Below, piece by piece: positions 37,605 to 47,805 of a stretch of 64,000 nucleotides of DNA. The DNA lies in contig CM039211.1 of the NCBI GenBank assembly GCA_008360975.2, forward strand, positions 20,680,943-20,744,942, given 5' to 3'. Below the pieces are notes generated by a model that saw only the letters and a program-made list of their open reading frames with translations, had not been told where the DNA came from and did no database searches. Origin of the DNA: Lichenostomus cassidix. Lineage: Eukaryota; Chordata; Aves; Passeriformes; Meliphagidae. The position numbers and the translations under genes are program-made. Position 1 is the first letter of the stretch, and each line of letters starts with the position of its first letter.

Positions 37605-39483
37605 GTTTCTGTGTGTGTTTAGCTCATTGTTACTGGTAGTTTTAATTGCCAGAATCCACTGCAATATTTCACAATGTCAAGGAAAACTGAAATGGACAAT
37701 TACTATCCTTTTCCTAGCTGGAATGCTTGTTTTGACATCTGGCATATTTTATCTGCACATAGTTCCTAATTTTTCATTTCTGCTTACACTGTGGAAACCA
37801 GATAGATTTGTCTCAAATTGTAATGTTTTGGAACTTTCAATAATCAGTGAAGGTTTCGATTTCTGAGCAGCTAATAAATGAGAAGATGTAGTCTGTTCAG
37901 TTGCCTCCTAATTATATGCATCTCTGTTTAAAAGTCCTCAAGGCAGAAATTAAAAATGTCAGTGTGACATCAGTTGTGATCTCTGAACACATTAAAGAAG
38001 AAATACTAATGCTATAACATATGCACCACATTTGCAGGGAGTTTGATTTTATTTGTAATGTTCATTCACTGTTTAGCCACAGGCTTTCTAAATTGAGCTT
38101 TTATTCTGGACCAGATTTTTTCCAGTGTATATTCTTGATTTAAGTATTGAGAATAATATGTTTTTGAGAAATAATATTGAAAAAATATATTTTGAAATAT
38201 ATTTGTTATCAACTAACAAGTATGCCCTCTATTTCTTTTTAAACAGCAATGCAAATGTGCACTGTAGCTGGAAAAAGTGCTATTAACTACTCTTATGCAT
38301 TTGTGTTTGTAGTTAATTCTAACTTTATTTTTGTTCATTTTGCCTGTTTTGGGATGTTGTTTTCCCTTAAGCTTCCACTTCTGTTTCTGTACTCATTTTA
38401 GCCTATTTATTCATTCAAAGGCTTGTCTTTATGTGCAGCGTGAAGTACCATGCTGCAGCATTAATATTTCAGAGAAATACTGTTTTTTGACACTATATGT
38501 ACAAAATCTCAGTAATAAGAAACAGAATAAAACGTTTTTGCTCACTGCCTTAAGAACATAACTAACAATTTATTAACTGCTTACTACAACATTAGGCACA
38601 TGAAAGCAAAATTCTGCAATCATAATAGCTGGCTTCACTTAACCCAGTCTGCTAACAAATAGCATTTGGCTACTTCAACTTTCTGGTTGTAAAACTCTAG
38701 AGAGCACCTAGTAATAATGTAGCTTCATAAATGTTGTATTGGCTGCCTGCTTATTATAGGTTTGCCATTGACTATGTATGATCCTTCTGTGGATAATGCT
38801 TGTAACAGCCTGGCTGGTGATGGGTAAAATTTGCAGGTGTATGCAAAATACTTGATTTAGAGCATCCTGTCTTGAAGGGGAAGATACACTTCATTGCAAG
38901 CTGTCCACACAGAAATGATGTGCAGAGAAAAGCACCACTGAGCTCACTTAGATAATCTGGCTATTTCACAGACAAACCAAGTAAATAAACCTGCTCTTTG
39001 CTCCAATAACTCTGGTAAAAACGAGATGCTTTCTGTCTCATATCTCCATATTTCTCATTAGGCAAATGCTGTAAGAATGTTTTTTTTCACATTCTTCAGC
39101 CTGAAAATGTTTATTTAAGTTTCTCTAAGGAAAGCTGTATCACCTGTTTCAGACATATTCAGGGCTGTTTTTTTTTTTTTTTTAAAGTAAACCAGGCTTC
39201 TGTATTTCTCTGACACCTGGAACTTGTGGAGTTTATATAATACCTTAAGTTATGTGCCCAATAAAAATGCAGTGTTTACCTTTTATTTTGGGGGGGGGGT
39301 GGTGGAATGTGCTTTGTGTGTGTAAGGAAGCTTGTTTCAAAAAGTGACAAGGGACTTCTCCCTGGGCAGGAGGATGAAATGTACTTATAGTTGTTTTGAG
39401 TGACTCAGAGTATGTGATACACATAGGCCGTGGTCCAAGACACACTGGAAGGAATCAATAGCCTTTTCTGGTCTTCCTTTTGC

Positions 39484-39812
39484 TCGAGGCGAGGTTTGTC
39501 TGGTTTGAGCTGTCGTGGGGTGTCTGCTGCTCTGTTACCCCTCTGGCTGCAGCAGGTCGGGCGAGTTTCGTGTGCCCAGCAGACCGGAGGGAGCCCGGGC
39601 AGCACTACCCTCCTGCTGGAAGAGCTGCTCGGCCGCTCGGACCCGCAGGACAAAGGCGGATGTGAGCAAAGGAATCCCTTATCCCTGCCATTCCCTCTGG
39701 ATGTGCCACTGGATGGCAGCATTGGCTACGCGTTGGCACCGCCGGCACCGCGCCGAGCCGGGCTGGGCTCCGGTTCAGCCTCGTTAAACATCAGCCGGGT
39801 AAAAGATTGATA
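39484..39812. promoter_or_regulatory. CpG-rich island next to the assembly gap
   Basis: About 330 bp that is GC-rich and holds roughly two dozen CpG dinucleotides, whereas the flanking 5 kb is AT-rich and CpG-poor. CpGs are otherwise strongly depleted in this window, so this looks like an unmethylated promoter or a recently arrived segment. A donor-like GGGTAAAAG lies at its right edge. Frames of 60-126 codons overlap on both strands and none is recognisable. Confidence 0.5.
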
Positions 39813-39876
39813 GCAATGCAAATGTATTTATAACCACTAGAGATAGTCACCTTCCACCCCAATTAGCCTTTGAATT

Positions 39877-40376
39877 NNNNNNNNNNNNNNNNNNNNNNNN
39901 NNNNNNNNNNNNNNNNNNNNNNNNNNNNNNNNNNNNNNNNNNNNNNNNNNNNNNNNNNNNNNNNNNNNNNNNNNNNNNNNNNNNNNNNNNNNNNNNNNNN
40001 NNNNNNNNNNNNNNNNNNNNNNNNNNNNNNNNNNNNNNNNNNNNNNNNNNNNNNNNNNNNNNNNNNNNNNNNNNNNNNNNNNNNNNNNNNNNNNNNNNNN
40101 NNNNNNNNNNNNNNNNNNNNNNNNNNNNNNNNNNNNNNNNNNNNNNNNNNNNNNNNNNNNNNNNNNNNNNNNNNNNNNNNNNNNNNNNNNNNNNNNNNNN
40201 NNNNNNNNNNNNNNNNNNNNNNNNNNNNNNNNNNNNNNNNNNNNNNNNNNNNNNNNNNNNNNNNNNNNNNNNNNNNNNNNNNNNNNNNNNNNNNNNNNNN
40301 NNNNNNNNNNNNNNNNNNNNNNNNNNNNNNNNNNNNNNNNNNNNNNNNNNNNNNNNNNNNNNNNNNNNNNNNNNNN
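39877..40376. other. Assembly gap of exactly 500 N
   Basis: A run of 500 Ns directly before the satellite. A round number usually marks a gap of unknown size, so the true satellite length is not known. Confidence 0.98.
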
Positions 40377-42445
40377 TCCCGTAGCTTGCCTTCCCTTCCC
40401 GTAGCTTGCCTTCCCTTCCCGAAGCTTGCCTTCCCTTCCCGAAGCTTGCCTTCCCTTCCCTTCCCTTCGTGAAGCTTGCCTTCCCTTCCCTAAGCTTGCC
40501 TTCGCTTGCCTTCCCTACGCTTGCCTTCCCTACGCTTGCCTTCCCTTCCCTATGGTTGCCTTTCCTTAACTTGCCTTCGCTTGCTTTCCCTAAGCTTGCC
40601 ATCCCTTCCCCAAACTTGCCTTCCCTTCCCTAAGCTTGCCTTCCTTAAGCTTGCCTTCCCTTCCCTTCTGTAAGCTTGCCTTCCCTAAGCTTGCCTTCCC
40701 TAAGCTTTCCTTCCCTTGCCTAACCTTGCCTAAGCTTGCCTAACTTGCCTTCCCTTCCCTAAGCTTGCCTTCCCTTCCCCATACTTTCCTTCCATTCCCC
40801 AAACTTTCCTTCCCTTCCCCAAACTTGCCTTCCCTTCCCTAAACTTGCCTTCCGTTGCCTTCCCTTCCCTAAGCGTGCCTTCCCATCCCTTAGCTTGCCT
40901 TCCCTAAGCTTGCCTTCCCTAAGCTTGCCTTCCCTTGCCTAACCTTGCCTAAGCTTGCCTAACTTGCCTTCCCTTCCCGTAGCTTTCCTTCCCTTCCCAT
41001 AGCTTGCCTTCCCTTCCCTAAGCTTGCCTTCCCTTCCCTTCCCCTAGCTTGCCTTCCCTTCCCTAAGCTTGCCTTCCCTTCCCTAAGGTCACCTTCCCTT
41101 GCCTTTCCTTCCCTAAGCTTGCCTTCCCTTCCCTAAGCCTGCCTTCCCATCCCTAAGCTTGCCTTCCCTAAGCTTGCCTTCCCTAAGCTTGCCTTTCCTT
41201 TCCCATGCTTCCCTTCCCGAAGCTTGCCTTCCCTTACCGAAGCTTGCCCTTCCTTCCCTAAGCTTGCCCTTGCTTACCTTCCTTTCCCTAAGCTTGCCCT
41301 TGCTTGCCTTCCCTAAGCTTGCCTTCCCTAAGCTTGCCTTCCCTGAGCTTGCCTTCCCTGAGCTTGCCTTCCCTAAGCTTGCCTTCCATTCCTGAAGCTT
41401 ACCTTCCCTAAGCTTGCCTTCCCTTCCCGAACGTGCCTTCCCTTGCCTGTCCATAGCTTGCCTTCCCTTCCCTATGCTCTCCCTTCCCTTCCCTAAGTTT
41501 CCCTTCTTTGCCTTCCCTAAGCTTGCCTTCCCTAAACTTGACTAAGCTTGCCTTCCCTAAGCTTGCCTTCCCTTATCTTCCCTTCCCTACGCTTGCCTTC
41601 CGTTGCCTTCCCTTCCCTAAGCTTGCCTTCCCATCCCTTAGCTTGGTTTCCCTAAGCTTCCCTTCCCGTAGCTTGCCTTCCGTTCCCTAAGCGTGCCTTC
41701 CCATCCGTAAGCTTGCCTTCCCTAAGCTTCCCTTCCCTAAGCTTGCCTTCCCTAAGCTTGCCTTTCCGAAGCTTGCCTTCCCTTACCGAAGCTTCCCTTC
41801 CCTTCCCTAAGCTTGCCCTTGCTTGCCTTCCCTAAGCTTGCCTTCCCTAAGCTTGCCTTCCCTTGCATTCCCTAAGCTTGCCTTCCCTTCCTGAAGCTTA
41901 CCTTCCCTAAGCTTGCCTTCCCTTTCCGAACGTGCCTTCCCTTCCCAAAGCTTGCCTTCCCTTGCCTTCCCGTAGCTTGCCTTCCCTTCCCTAAGCTTGC
42001 CCTTCCTTGCCTTCCCGTAGCTTGCCCTTCCCTAAGCTTGCCTTCCCTAAGCTTGCCTTCCCTTCCTGAAGCTTACCTTCCCTAAGCTTGCCTTCCCTTC
42101 CCGAACGTGCCTTCCCTTGCCTGTCCATAGCTTGCCTTCCATTCCCTATGCTCTCCCTTCCCTTCCCTAAGTTTCCCTTCTTTGCCTTCCCTAAGCTTGC
42201 CTTCCCTAAACTTGACTAAGCTTGCCTTCCCTACGCTTGCCTTCCCTACGCTTGCCTTCCCTACGCTTGCCTTCCCTTGCCTTCCCTTCCCCAAGCTTGC
42301 CTTCCCTTCCCCAAGCTTACCTTCCCGAAGCTTGCCTTCCTTTGCCGAAGCTCTCCTTGCCTTCCCGAAGCTTGCCTTCCTGAAGCTTGCCTTCCCTAAA
42401 CCTCCCTTCCCTAATGTTGCCTAAGCTTCCCTTCCCCAAGCTTCC
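40377..42445. repeat. AAGCTTGCCTTCCC-type satellite array
   Basis: Tandem units of about 15-21 bp built from CCCTAAGCTTGCCTTC with an optional extra CCTTC. Point variants include TACGCTT, GAAGCTT, CAAACTT and GTAGCTT. Most units contain the HindIII hexamer AAGCTT. One strand is strongly pyrimidine-rich. Higher-order structure is visible: a block at 41,391-41,570 recurs 674 bp later, part of it also 499 bp later, and a block near 40,680-40,760 recurs 219 bp later. The array starts at the gap and ends at about 42,445. Confidence 0.97.
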
Positions 42446-42639
42446 CTTCTCTGAGCTTCAGTGCCAAGCTGTGGGCCCAAGCCTTTGCCGCAGCCACGGG
42501 AAAAAATGGCCAGCCTTGTGCCCAGCAGGGGTCCGGCACTCTCAGCACTGCAGGCACCCAGAGGCAGCGCCTGCCCTGCCCAGCACCTCTCCTGCCCCGG
42601 GCAGCCCCACGGAGGCCCAGCAGGCACATGCTGGTGCTG

Positions 42640-42705
42640 CAGAAGAGGAGGTGGAGGAGGAGGAGTAAGAGGAGCAGGAGGAGGAGGAAGGAGGAGACCC
42701 TTGAA
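42640..42705. repeat. GAG/GGA-rich purine repeat
   Basis: An imperfect GAGGAG run, in one frame coding poly-Glu with stops. Low complexity. Confidence 0.85.
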
Positions 42706-43039
42706 ACTCGGGTTGCACAGGGAGAAAGGGCCCCAGGTTCTCCTGCTTTCATTGAGGAGGTGCCATCGGCAGGGACACAGAGCCCTGTCCCTGCCCCTCA
42801 CAGCCCCCCAGAGGAGCCAGCCAGAGGAGCAGAGGCACCTGGAGCCCAGCATGTGCCCCGAGAAGTCGGTAACTACCAAGAACACTTGGACTGGGAAGAG
42901 TACAACTGGCCAAGAGCTTTCTGGAGAGCACGGCTCCATTGCCCAGGAGGTGTCCACAGGCACCAAAGGGAAGAGACCATCGGTGCAGTCCGGCTGGGAG
43001 GACACCAGTGACCAAGAGGTGGCATGGGACGGCCGAGGA

Positions 43040-43221
43040 GATGCAAGCGCCTGGGGCGTGGGGCCCAAGGCTTGCAGCGGGAGGACGACGAGTAGGAAGA
43101 GGACAAGTGGGACGATGTGAGCCTCCTGGAACTCCTTGAGAAAGAAACAGAAGCCAGGGAGCAAAGACCAGTAGTTCTTTCAGTAGGTGAGCTCCCCATG
43201 TCCTTCTCGTTAGAGGCTGGG
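43040..43221 (+). pseudogene. Acidic module, copy A
   Basis: In the frame starting at 43,060 this copy reads GAQGLQREDDE, then a TAG stop at 43,093-43,095, then EEDKWDDVSLLELLEKETEA and REQRPVVLSV. Copy B lies 567 bp downstream without indels. At the position of the TAG, copy B has a TGG (Trp) codon. A GTGAGC donor-like site at 43,187 follows the last conserved codons, so this may have been an exon. Confidence 0.5.
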
Positions 43222-43606
43222 GTTGACCTCCTGTCACTAGAGTCGGGCACCCAAGTGCCCCAGGAGAGCTGCCGTGGCAGCAGCAAGCATCTCCCGGGAC
43301 TCGTCTGTGCCGGAGCTGTGAGCCATGCAGCAGGACAAGGCAAGGCCCAACTCACAGTCCCCCAGCCCCTGGCCTGCCCCGCTGGCAGCCCAGGCCAGCC
43401 GTGAGCAGCAGCAGCAGGAGGCAGAGAGGGGTTCGGTCGTGGCACAGCGAGAGAGCGAGGAGGGAGCCTTGGCTGGGGAGCTGGAGCTTCCCCAGTGGGA
43501 CCATGGGGAAGAGCCAGAGATCTCCTCTGGAGAAATACAGCAAGAAGAGACCCCAGGGGCAGCCTGTGCTGAGCTGGAGCCGATCCAGGAAATCTCCAGC
43601 TGGGAA

Positions 43607-43788
43607 GACGCGAGCATCCAGGCCGTGGGGCCCAAAGCTTGCAGAGGGAGGACGACGAGTGGGAAGAGGACGAGTGAGACGATGTGAGCATCCTGGAACT
43701 CCTCGAGGAAGAAGCAGGATCCAGGGAGCAAAGAGCAGTAGTTTTGACAATAGGTGGCCTCACCGTGTCCTTCCCGTGGGAGGCTTGG
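43607..43788 (+). pseudogene. Acidic module, copy B
   Basis: In the matching frame this copy reads GAQSLQREDDEWEEDE, then a TGA stop at 43,675-43,677 where copy A has TGG, then DDVSILELLEEEAGSREQ and RAVVLTIGG. It is similar to copy A over about 180 bp at a constant offset of 567 bp. The conserved reading frame with one stop per copy suggests that the ancestor was coding. Confidence 0.5.
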
Positions 43789-44059
43789 GACTCTCACCAG
43801 TGTCGCACCCCCGAGTGCCGCTCTGGGCCACGCTTGCCCTTCTGGAAGCCCGAGCCGCCGTGGCACACGCGGCCTCTCCCGCCCTGGCCCAGCAGGTGCC
43901 CGAGGCAGGGCCCGAGAGCCCGCAGCCTGCCCCGCACAGCCCTCCCCCAGCCCCGGGGCAGCCCAGCCGGGAGCCCAGGCCCTCAGGCAGCAGCCGATTC
44001 CCCACAAGAAGCGTCCCTCGCGCTTCAGGCGGGCGCTGAGGGGGCTGCGGGGGCTGTTG

Positions 44060-44225
44060 CCCTCCCCTCCCCTCCCCTCCCTCCCTCCCCTCCCCTCCCT
44101 CCCTGCCCTCCCTCCCTCCCCTCCCCTCCTCCCTCCTCCCTCCCTCCCCTCCCCTCCCTCCTCCCCTCCCCTCCCTCCCCTCCCCTCCCTCCCCTCCCCT
44201 CCCTCCCTCCCCTCCCTCCCCTCCT
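44060..44225. repeat. CCCTCC pyrimidine tract
   Basis: About 165 bp made only of CCCTCC, CCCCTCC and close variants (one G interrupts). The complementary strand is a dense array of G-runs capable of G-quadruplex formation, and the polypurine/polypyrimidine asymmetry also permits triplex DNA. Confidence 0.95.
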
Positions 44226-45726
44226 TGAATTGTCTTGAATTACCCATTCTTACCTTGAATTAGGCATAGTTAGTAATGAGTTAATTTATTTAGTTTCACT
44301 TAGTTTTGTTTTTTGCTGGCTCTTCCAATTTTTGGAGATGTAGAATTTGTTTCAGTGGTAACTTTCAGACGTCAAGGCTTGTGGGAAGAAGACTGGTAAG
44401 TATATGATTTAGATTATACTTGTTGAGTTTTATTGGGTTTTAAATGTGGTTAGATTGGAACAATTTAGAATAGTGTGATTTGGAAGGTCTGACTGAAACA
44501 TTTTTCTAATGTCTCAGTTATTATGAGGCAGAAATAATTCCAATGAAATTTGACTAAGATTAGATTTGGTAGGGGTTTTTTTTGTTTGTTTTTTTAATGA
44601 AGAGAGCTTATTGAGCGATTATTGTATTTGTGGACTGAAATGTTATTTGCTTGCTGTGATTTCAGAAAAAAATTCAGCCTTTATTTTGGGAAAACTGAAT
44701 ATTTTGTGAATAAATATTTAACACGCAGCTCAATTAAATACCTTATGTTTATTGTTATTAGTTCTTTATATAAGGTGCTTATTTCTTTGTTAGTAATTGA
44801 ATTGTTCCAATTAGCAACTCCCAAATTTTCTTATACCATTTCCCTTCAGGGTTAAACCAGTCAACAGGAAGCTCTTAAAATGTAAAAATAGGGCTGCAGG
44901 CCTACAGTGACTACAGTATTATCACATACAAATGTGAACCTGTTTTTGATTGATCTTAAACCATGTTTTTTATATAATATGAGTATGGGTACTATCTTAA
45001 ATTTTCTTTTCTTTTCTTGTAGGCATTTTTAATACGAAACCCACCTGGTGGTCATCAAGATCATATAGGTATATATATACAACTGGTCTTCAAGGCAGGC
45101 TTCAGTTCATTCTAGGAAACGTCTTACATCTCTAATGTTTTAATGTTAAAAAATAATGAGCAATTCTGCAAGATGACAGGGGTTTAGGGTCTAGAAATTT
45201 AAGGAACCCATGACATATGATGAGCATTGATTATTTTTATTATTCTTAACGTACGAGTTATTTCTGACCAAACATGTTGATCGGACCCAAACACAGCATC
45301 TGAAGCGTTGAAGTAGAAGAAAAGTTTGTTTTTCTTTAGCTTGCTTTTCTTTGGTTAGGCTAATTTTAATGGTTTTCTTTCATTTTCATAAGGAAAGGCT
45401 TTTATTTAAATGCATTGGTTTGTGGTATGGAAACATTTATTGTTCATAAATCTGAAAGCCTTATGAAGAGTAAGAAAACAGTAAGATTCTGGAAGAGAAA
45501 TCATTCAGCTGAGGAGGATTTGGCATTGCCTGGAGTTAATGAGTTATTCAGTTTTACTTCTAATTTTGTTTGGACCCTCTCCATAGAATAGCTTCGCTTT
45601 CCCAGGTTTTTGTGGTTGTGAATATGCATTTGAATCTATAGAATGAATATCAAATCAGCCCTCTTGCTACTGAAATGCAGAAGATTAGGGCAACTACTCA
45701 GATAGGATTAAATATGCCCTATTGTA
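44226..45726. other. AT-rich intergenic DNA
   Basis: Composition drops back to AT-rich at once after the pyrimidine tract. TTGAATT recurs three times in 44,223-44,264. No gene or repeat recognised. Confidence 0.5.
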
Positions 45727-46722
45727 TGTTACAGTGGGTTGATGTTGGCTGGGTGACAAGTTGCCACCAAAGCTGCTCTGTCACTCTACTCCCCAGCTGA
45801 ACAGGAGAGAGAAAATACAGCAAAAGGTTTGTGGGTTGAGATAAGAACAGGGAGAGGTCACTCAGCCACTGCCGTCCTGGGCAAAAGAGACTGGACCTGA
45901 AGAAATTAATTGATTGCCCAACAACTCAGAGTGGAACAATGAAAAATAAAACTCAAACTCAAAACAGCTTCCCCCCACCCCTCTCTTGTTCCCCTGGGTC
46001 AGCTTCATTCATTTGTTCTTTACCTTCTCCACCTCAGCAGTGCAGGAGGACAGAAGCATGGGCTGTGTCAGTTCATTGCATGTTGTCTCTGCTGTTCCCC
46101 CCTCCTCAGGAGGAGGTCTCCTCATACACTTCCCCTGCTCCAGCATGGAACTCTTGTGGGCTCACAAGTCCTGTCAGCAAACCTGCTCCCATATGGGCTC
46201 TTCTTTCCATGGGTCACAAGTCCCGCAGGAACCTGCTCCCAAGTGGGTCTCCCACAGGGTCACAGCCTTCTTTCAGGCATCCACCTGCTCTGGAGTGGGG
46301 TCCTCCCTGTGCTGCAGGCAGATCTCTGCTTTCCCATGGATCTCCATGGGCTGCAGGGGCACAGCTGCCTCACCATGATCTGCACCATGGGCTGCACGGG
46401 CATCTCTGCTCCAGTACTTGAGCACCTTCTCCCTCTTTGTGGCACTTCATGATGTGTTTTAGTGGGCATGAGGGTATGAGGTCAAAAGTTGGGCTTGATG
46501 ATCTTGAAGGTACTTTCAACCTTAATGATTCTGTGGTTCACTGACCTTCGTATCCACAGAGCTATTGTTCTTTTGCTCTCCTCTGGCTACAATGACTTCT
46601 GTGGAATAAATTGTTCCTTTTCTTGAATTTGATATCTCAGAGGTGCTGTCACTGTCACTGATGGGCTTGGCTTGGAGCTGGCTGACATTGGCTCCATCAG
46701 ACACACATGCAGCTTCTAGCTG
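45727..46722 (-). mobile_element. Passerine-type ERV LTR, antisense, interrupted by a CR1 tail
   Basis: Read in reverse this is the same LTR family as at 33.7-34.4 kb. The left edge (TGTTACAGTGGGTTG) corresponds to the LTR 3' end. The stretch 45,770-45,850 (CTGCTCTGTCACTCTACTCC and GGTTTGTGGGTTGAGATAAG) and 46,020-46,440 carry the family's blocks. Positions 46,541-46,722 are its U3 side (CTGTCACTGATGGGCTTGGC, GGAGCTGGCTGACATTGGCT). An 87-bp CR1 tail sits inside it at 46,450-46,536, and another CR1 lies directly at its right end. No internal retroviral genes are attached. Confidence 0.8.
46450..46536 (+). mobile_element. 87-bp CR1 3' tail inserted in the LTR, with TTCA on both sides
   Basis: The insert ends GGCTTGATGATCTTGAAGG and TTCAACCTTAATGATTCTGT, the sense 3' end of CR1. 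TTCA occurs at 46,446-46,449 and again at 46,537-46,540, and removing the insert plus one copy rejoins the LTR sequence as known from its relatives. This is an extreme 5' truncation. Confidence 0.7.
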
Positions 46723-46730
46723 CTTCTCAT

Positions 46731-46993
46731 GGAATCACAGAATCAAAGAAAAGTTTGGAAAAGACATTTGGGATCATCAAGTCCAGCCTATGACCTAATG
46801 CTGCCTTATCAACTAAACCATGGCACTCAGTGCCACCTCCAGGGACAGTGACTCCACCGCCTCTCTGGGGAGCTCATTCCAATGCCTGACCTCTCCTTCT
46901 GTAAAGATTTTTTTTTCTGATGTCCAGCCTAAACTTCCCCTGGTGAAGCTTAAGACTGTGTCGTCATGTCCTGTTGCTGGTTGCCTGGGAGAA
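46731..46993 (-). mobile_element. CR1 LINE 3' fragment, antisense
   Basis: Begins TGGAATCACAGAATC (reverse of the CR1 terminus). The minus strand encodes EVRHWNELPREAVESLSLEV (46,813-46,900 region), a CR1 ORF2 C-terminal motif. It is 5' truncated at about 46,993. Confidence 0.85.
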
Positions 46994-47717
46994 CAATAGG
47001 ATGATAGGAAGATATCAGATATGGAAGTGAAATTTGACATGCAATTTGTAAAGAAATATAATAAATCTTTAATTGGCTGAGTCCTTTTGGTACAAATCAG
47101 AAACACTGATGGTGTTCTTTCAAGTTTTGTTCAAATTCTTTAGACTTGAGAAACACTTATTATTGTAAATGTGTGTAAATGTGCAAATTTGCTGTCCTCT
47201 TTGCTCTTAGACGAGGAAAAATAAAGATAATTCACCATAATATTGTAGATTGTGTGTCAACATCAGAATATCTCTGAATCAGATGTCTGAATTCTCAGGT
47301 ATCTCCTGATCCAGTGTTATTACTTTTCTACTCCTTTCTTTTTTTCCCCCTCACCTTAGTACAGCATTAACTTTCAAGGCACAAATTTTCATTTTACAGT
47401 TTGAGTAGATGGGAAAAGCAGCTAGAAATGAATAATTGACTACTTTAACAATAAATTAACTATCAAACTCAGTTCCTTTGTGTCATTTCCTTACCCCAGA
47501 AGCAAAAATACACATGCAATTAAGAGAAAGGAGGCTGTGACAGAGATGGTTAATTAGAGAGGTTTCCAACTTAGTTTCTATCTTAGTTTCTACTATCAGT
47601 GAATAGTATTGTTTTGTGGTTATGGACAATAGAGGTGGATAACGATTTTTCAGGTGGATAGCCATATATTAATTTACTGAGCACTTAGAGGAAAGTCAGA
47701 AGTAAAAGTCAGTTCTG

Positions 47718-47805
47718 CAGGGTTTTTTTTGTTGCTATTGGGTGTTTTCTGGTTGTGTTTTTGGTTGTTTGGGGGTTTTTTTGTTTGGTTGGTTTTTTGT
47801 GCTAA
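47718..47805. repeat. T/G-rich low-complexity tract
   Basis: Alternating T-runs with GG and GGGGG; simple sequence. Confidence 0.8.

Larger units (their letters stand above)
34446..39483. other. AT-rich intergenic DNA without recognised genes
   Basis: About 5 kb with no exon, RNA gene or clear transposon. T/G-rich simple tracts are listed separately, and a poly-T run lies at 34,501-34,515. It could contain conserved noncoding elements, which cannot be judged without an alignment. Confidence 0.5.
42446..44040. pseudogene. GC-rich block with duplicated acidic module; unrecognised, probably degenerate coding sequence
   Basis: About 1.6 kb of GC-rich sequence embedded between satellite and a CCCTCC tract. 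Its composition is unlike both flanks. Short stretches look coding on the plus strand: an acidic QQEETPGAACAELEPIQEIS region (about 43,550-43,610), a REDDE plus ILELLEEE module present twice, and near the right end PIPHKKRPSRFRRALRGLRG (about 43,997-44,056). These are in different frames and each is interrupted, so no single long reading frame explains them. Possibilities are a decayed member of a lineage-specific multi-copy gene, a mis-assembled multi-exon gene, or a repeat that only resembles protein. I do not recognise the family. Confidence 0.4.

Noticed and set aside
39847..40602. Open frames running through the N gap
   Set aside because: The unknown bases hide any stops, so the length means nothing.
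40406..42424. Open frames rich in Pro-Ser-Leu (plus) or Gly-Lys (minus) repeats
   Set aside because: They are translations of the satellite unit in frames that happen to lack stops; unit length varies and the frame changes freely.
40377..42445. CRISPR-like regular repeats
   Set aside because: There are no unique spacers; the array is a continuous eukaryotic satellite.
43237..44247. 336-codon minus-strand frame
   Set aside because: Its N-terminal third is Gly/Arg/Glu repeat from the CCCTCC tract, and it runs antisense to the better acidic module frame.
45939..46421. 160-codon frame at 46 kb
   Set aside because: It lies wholly inside the antisense LTR.
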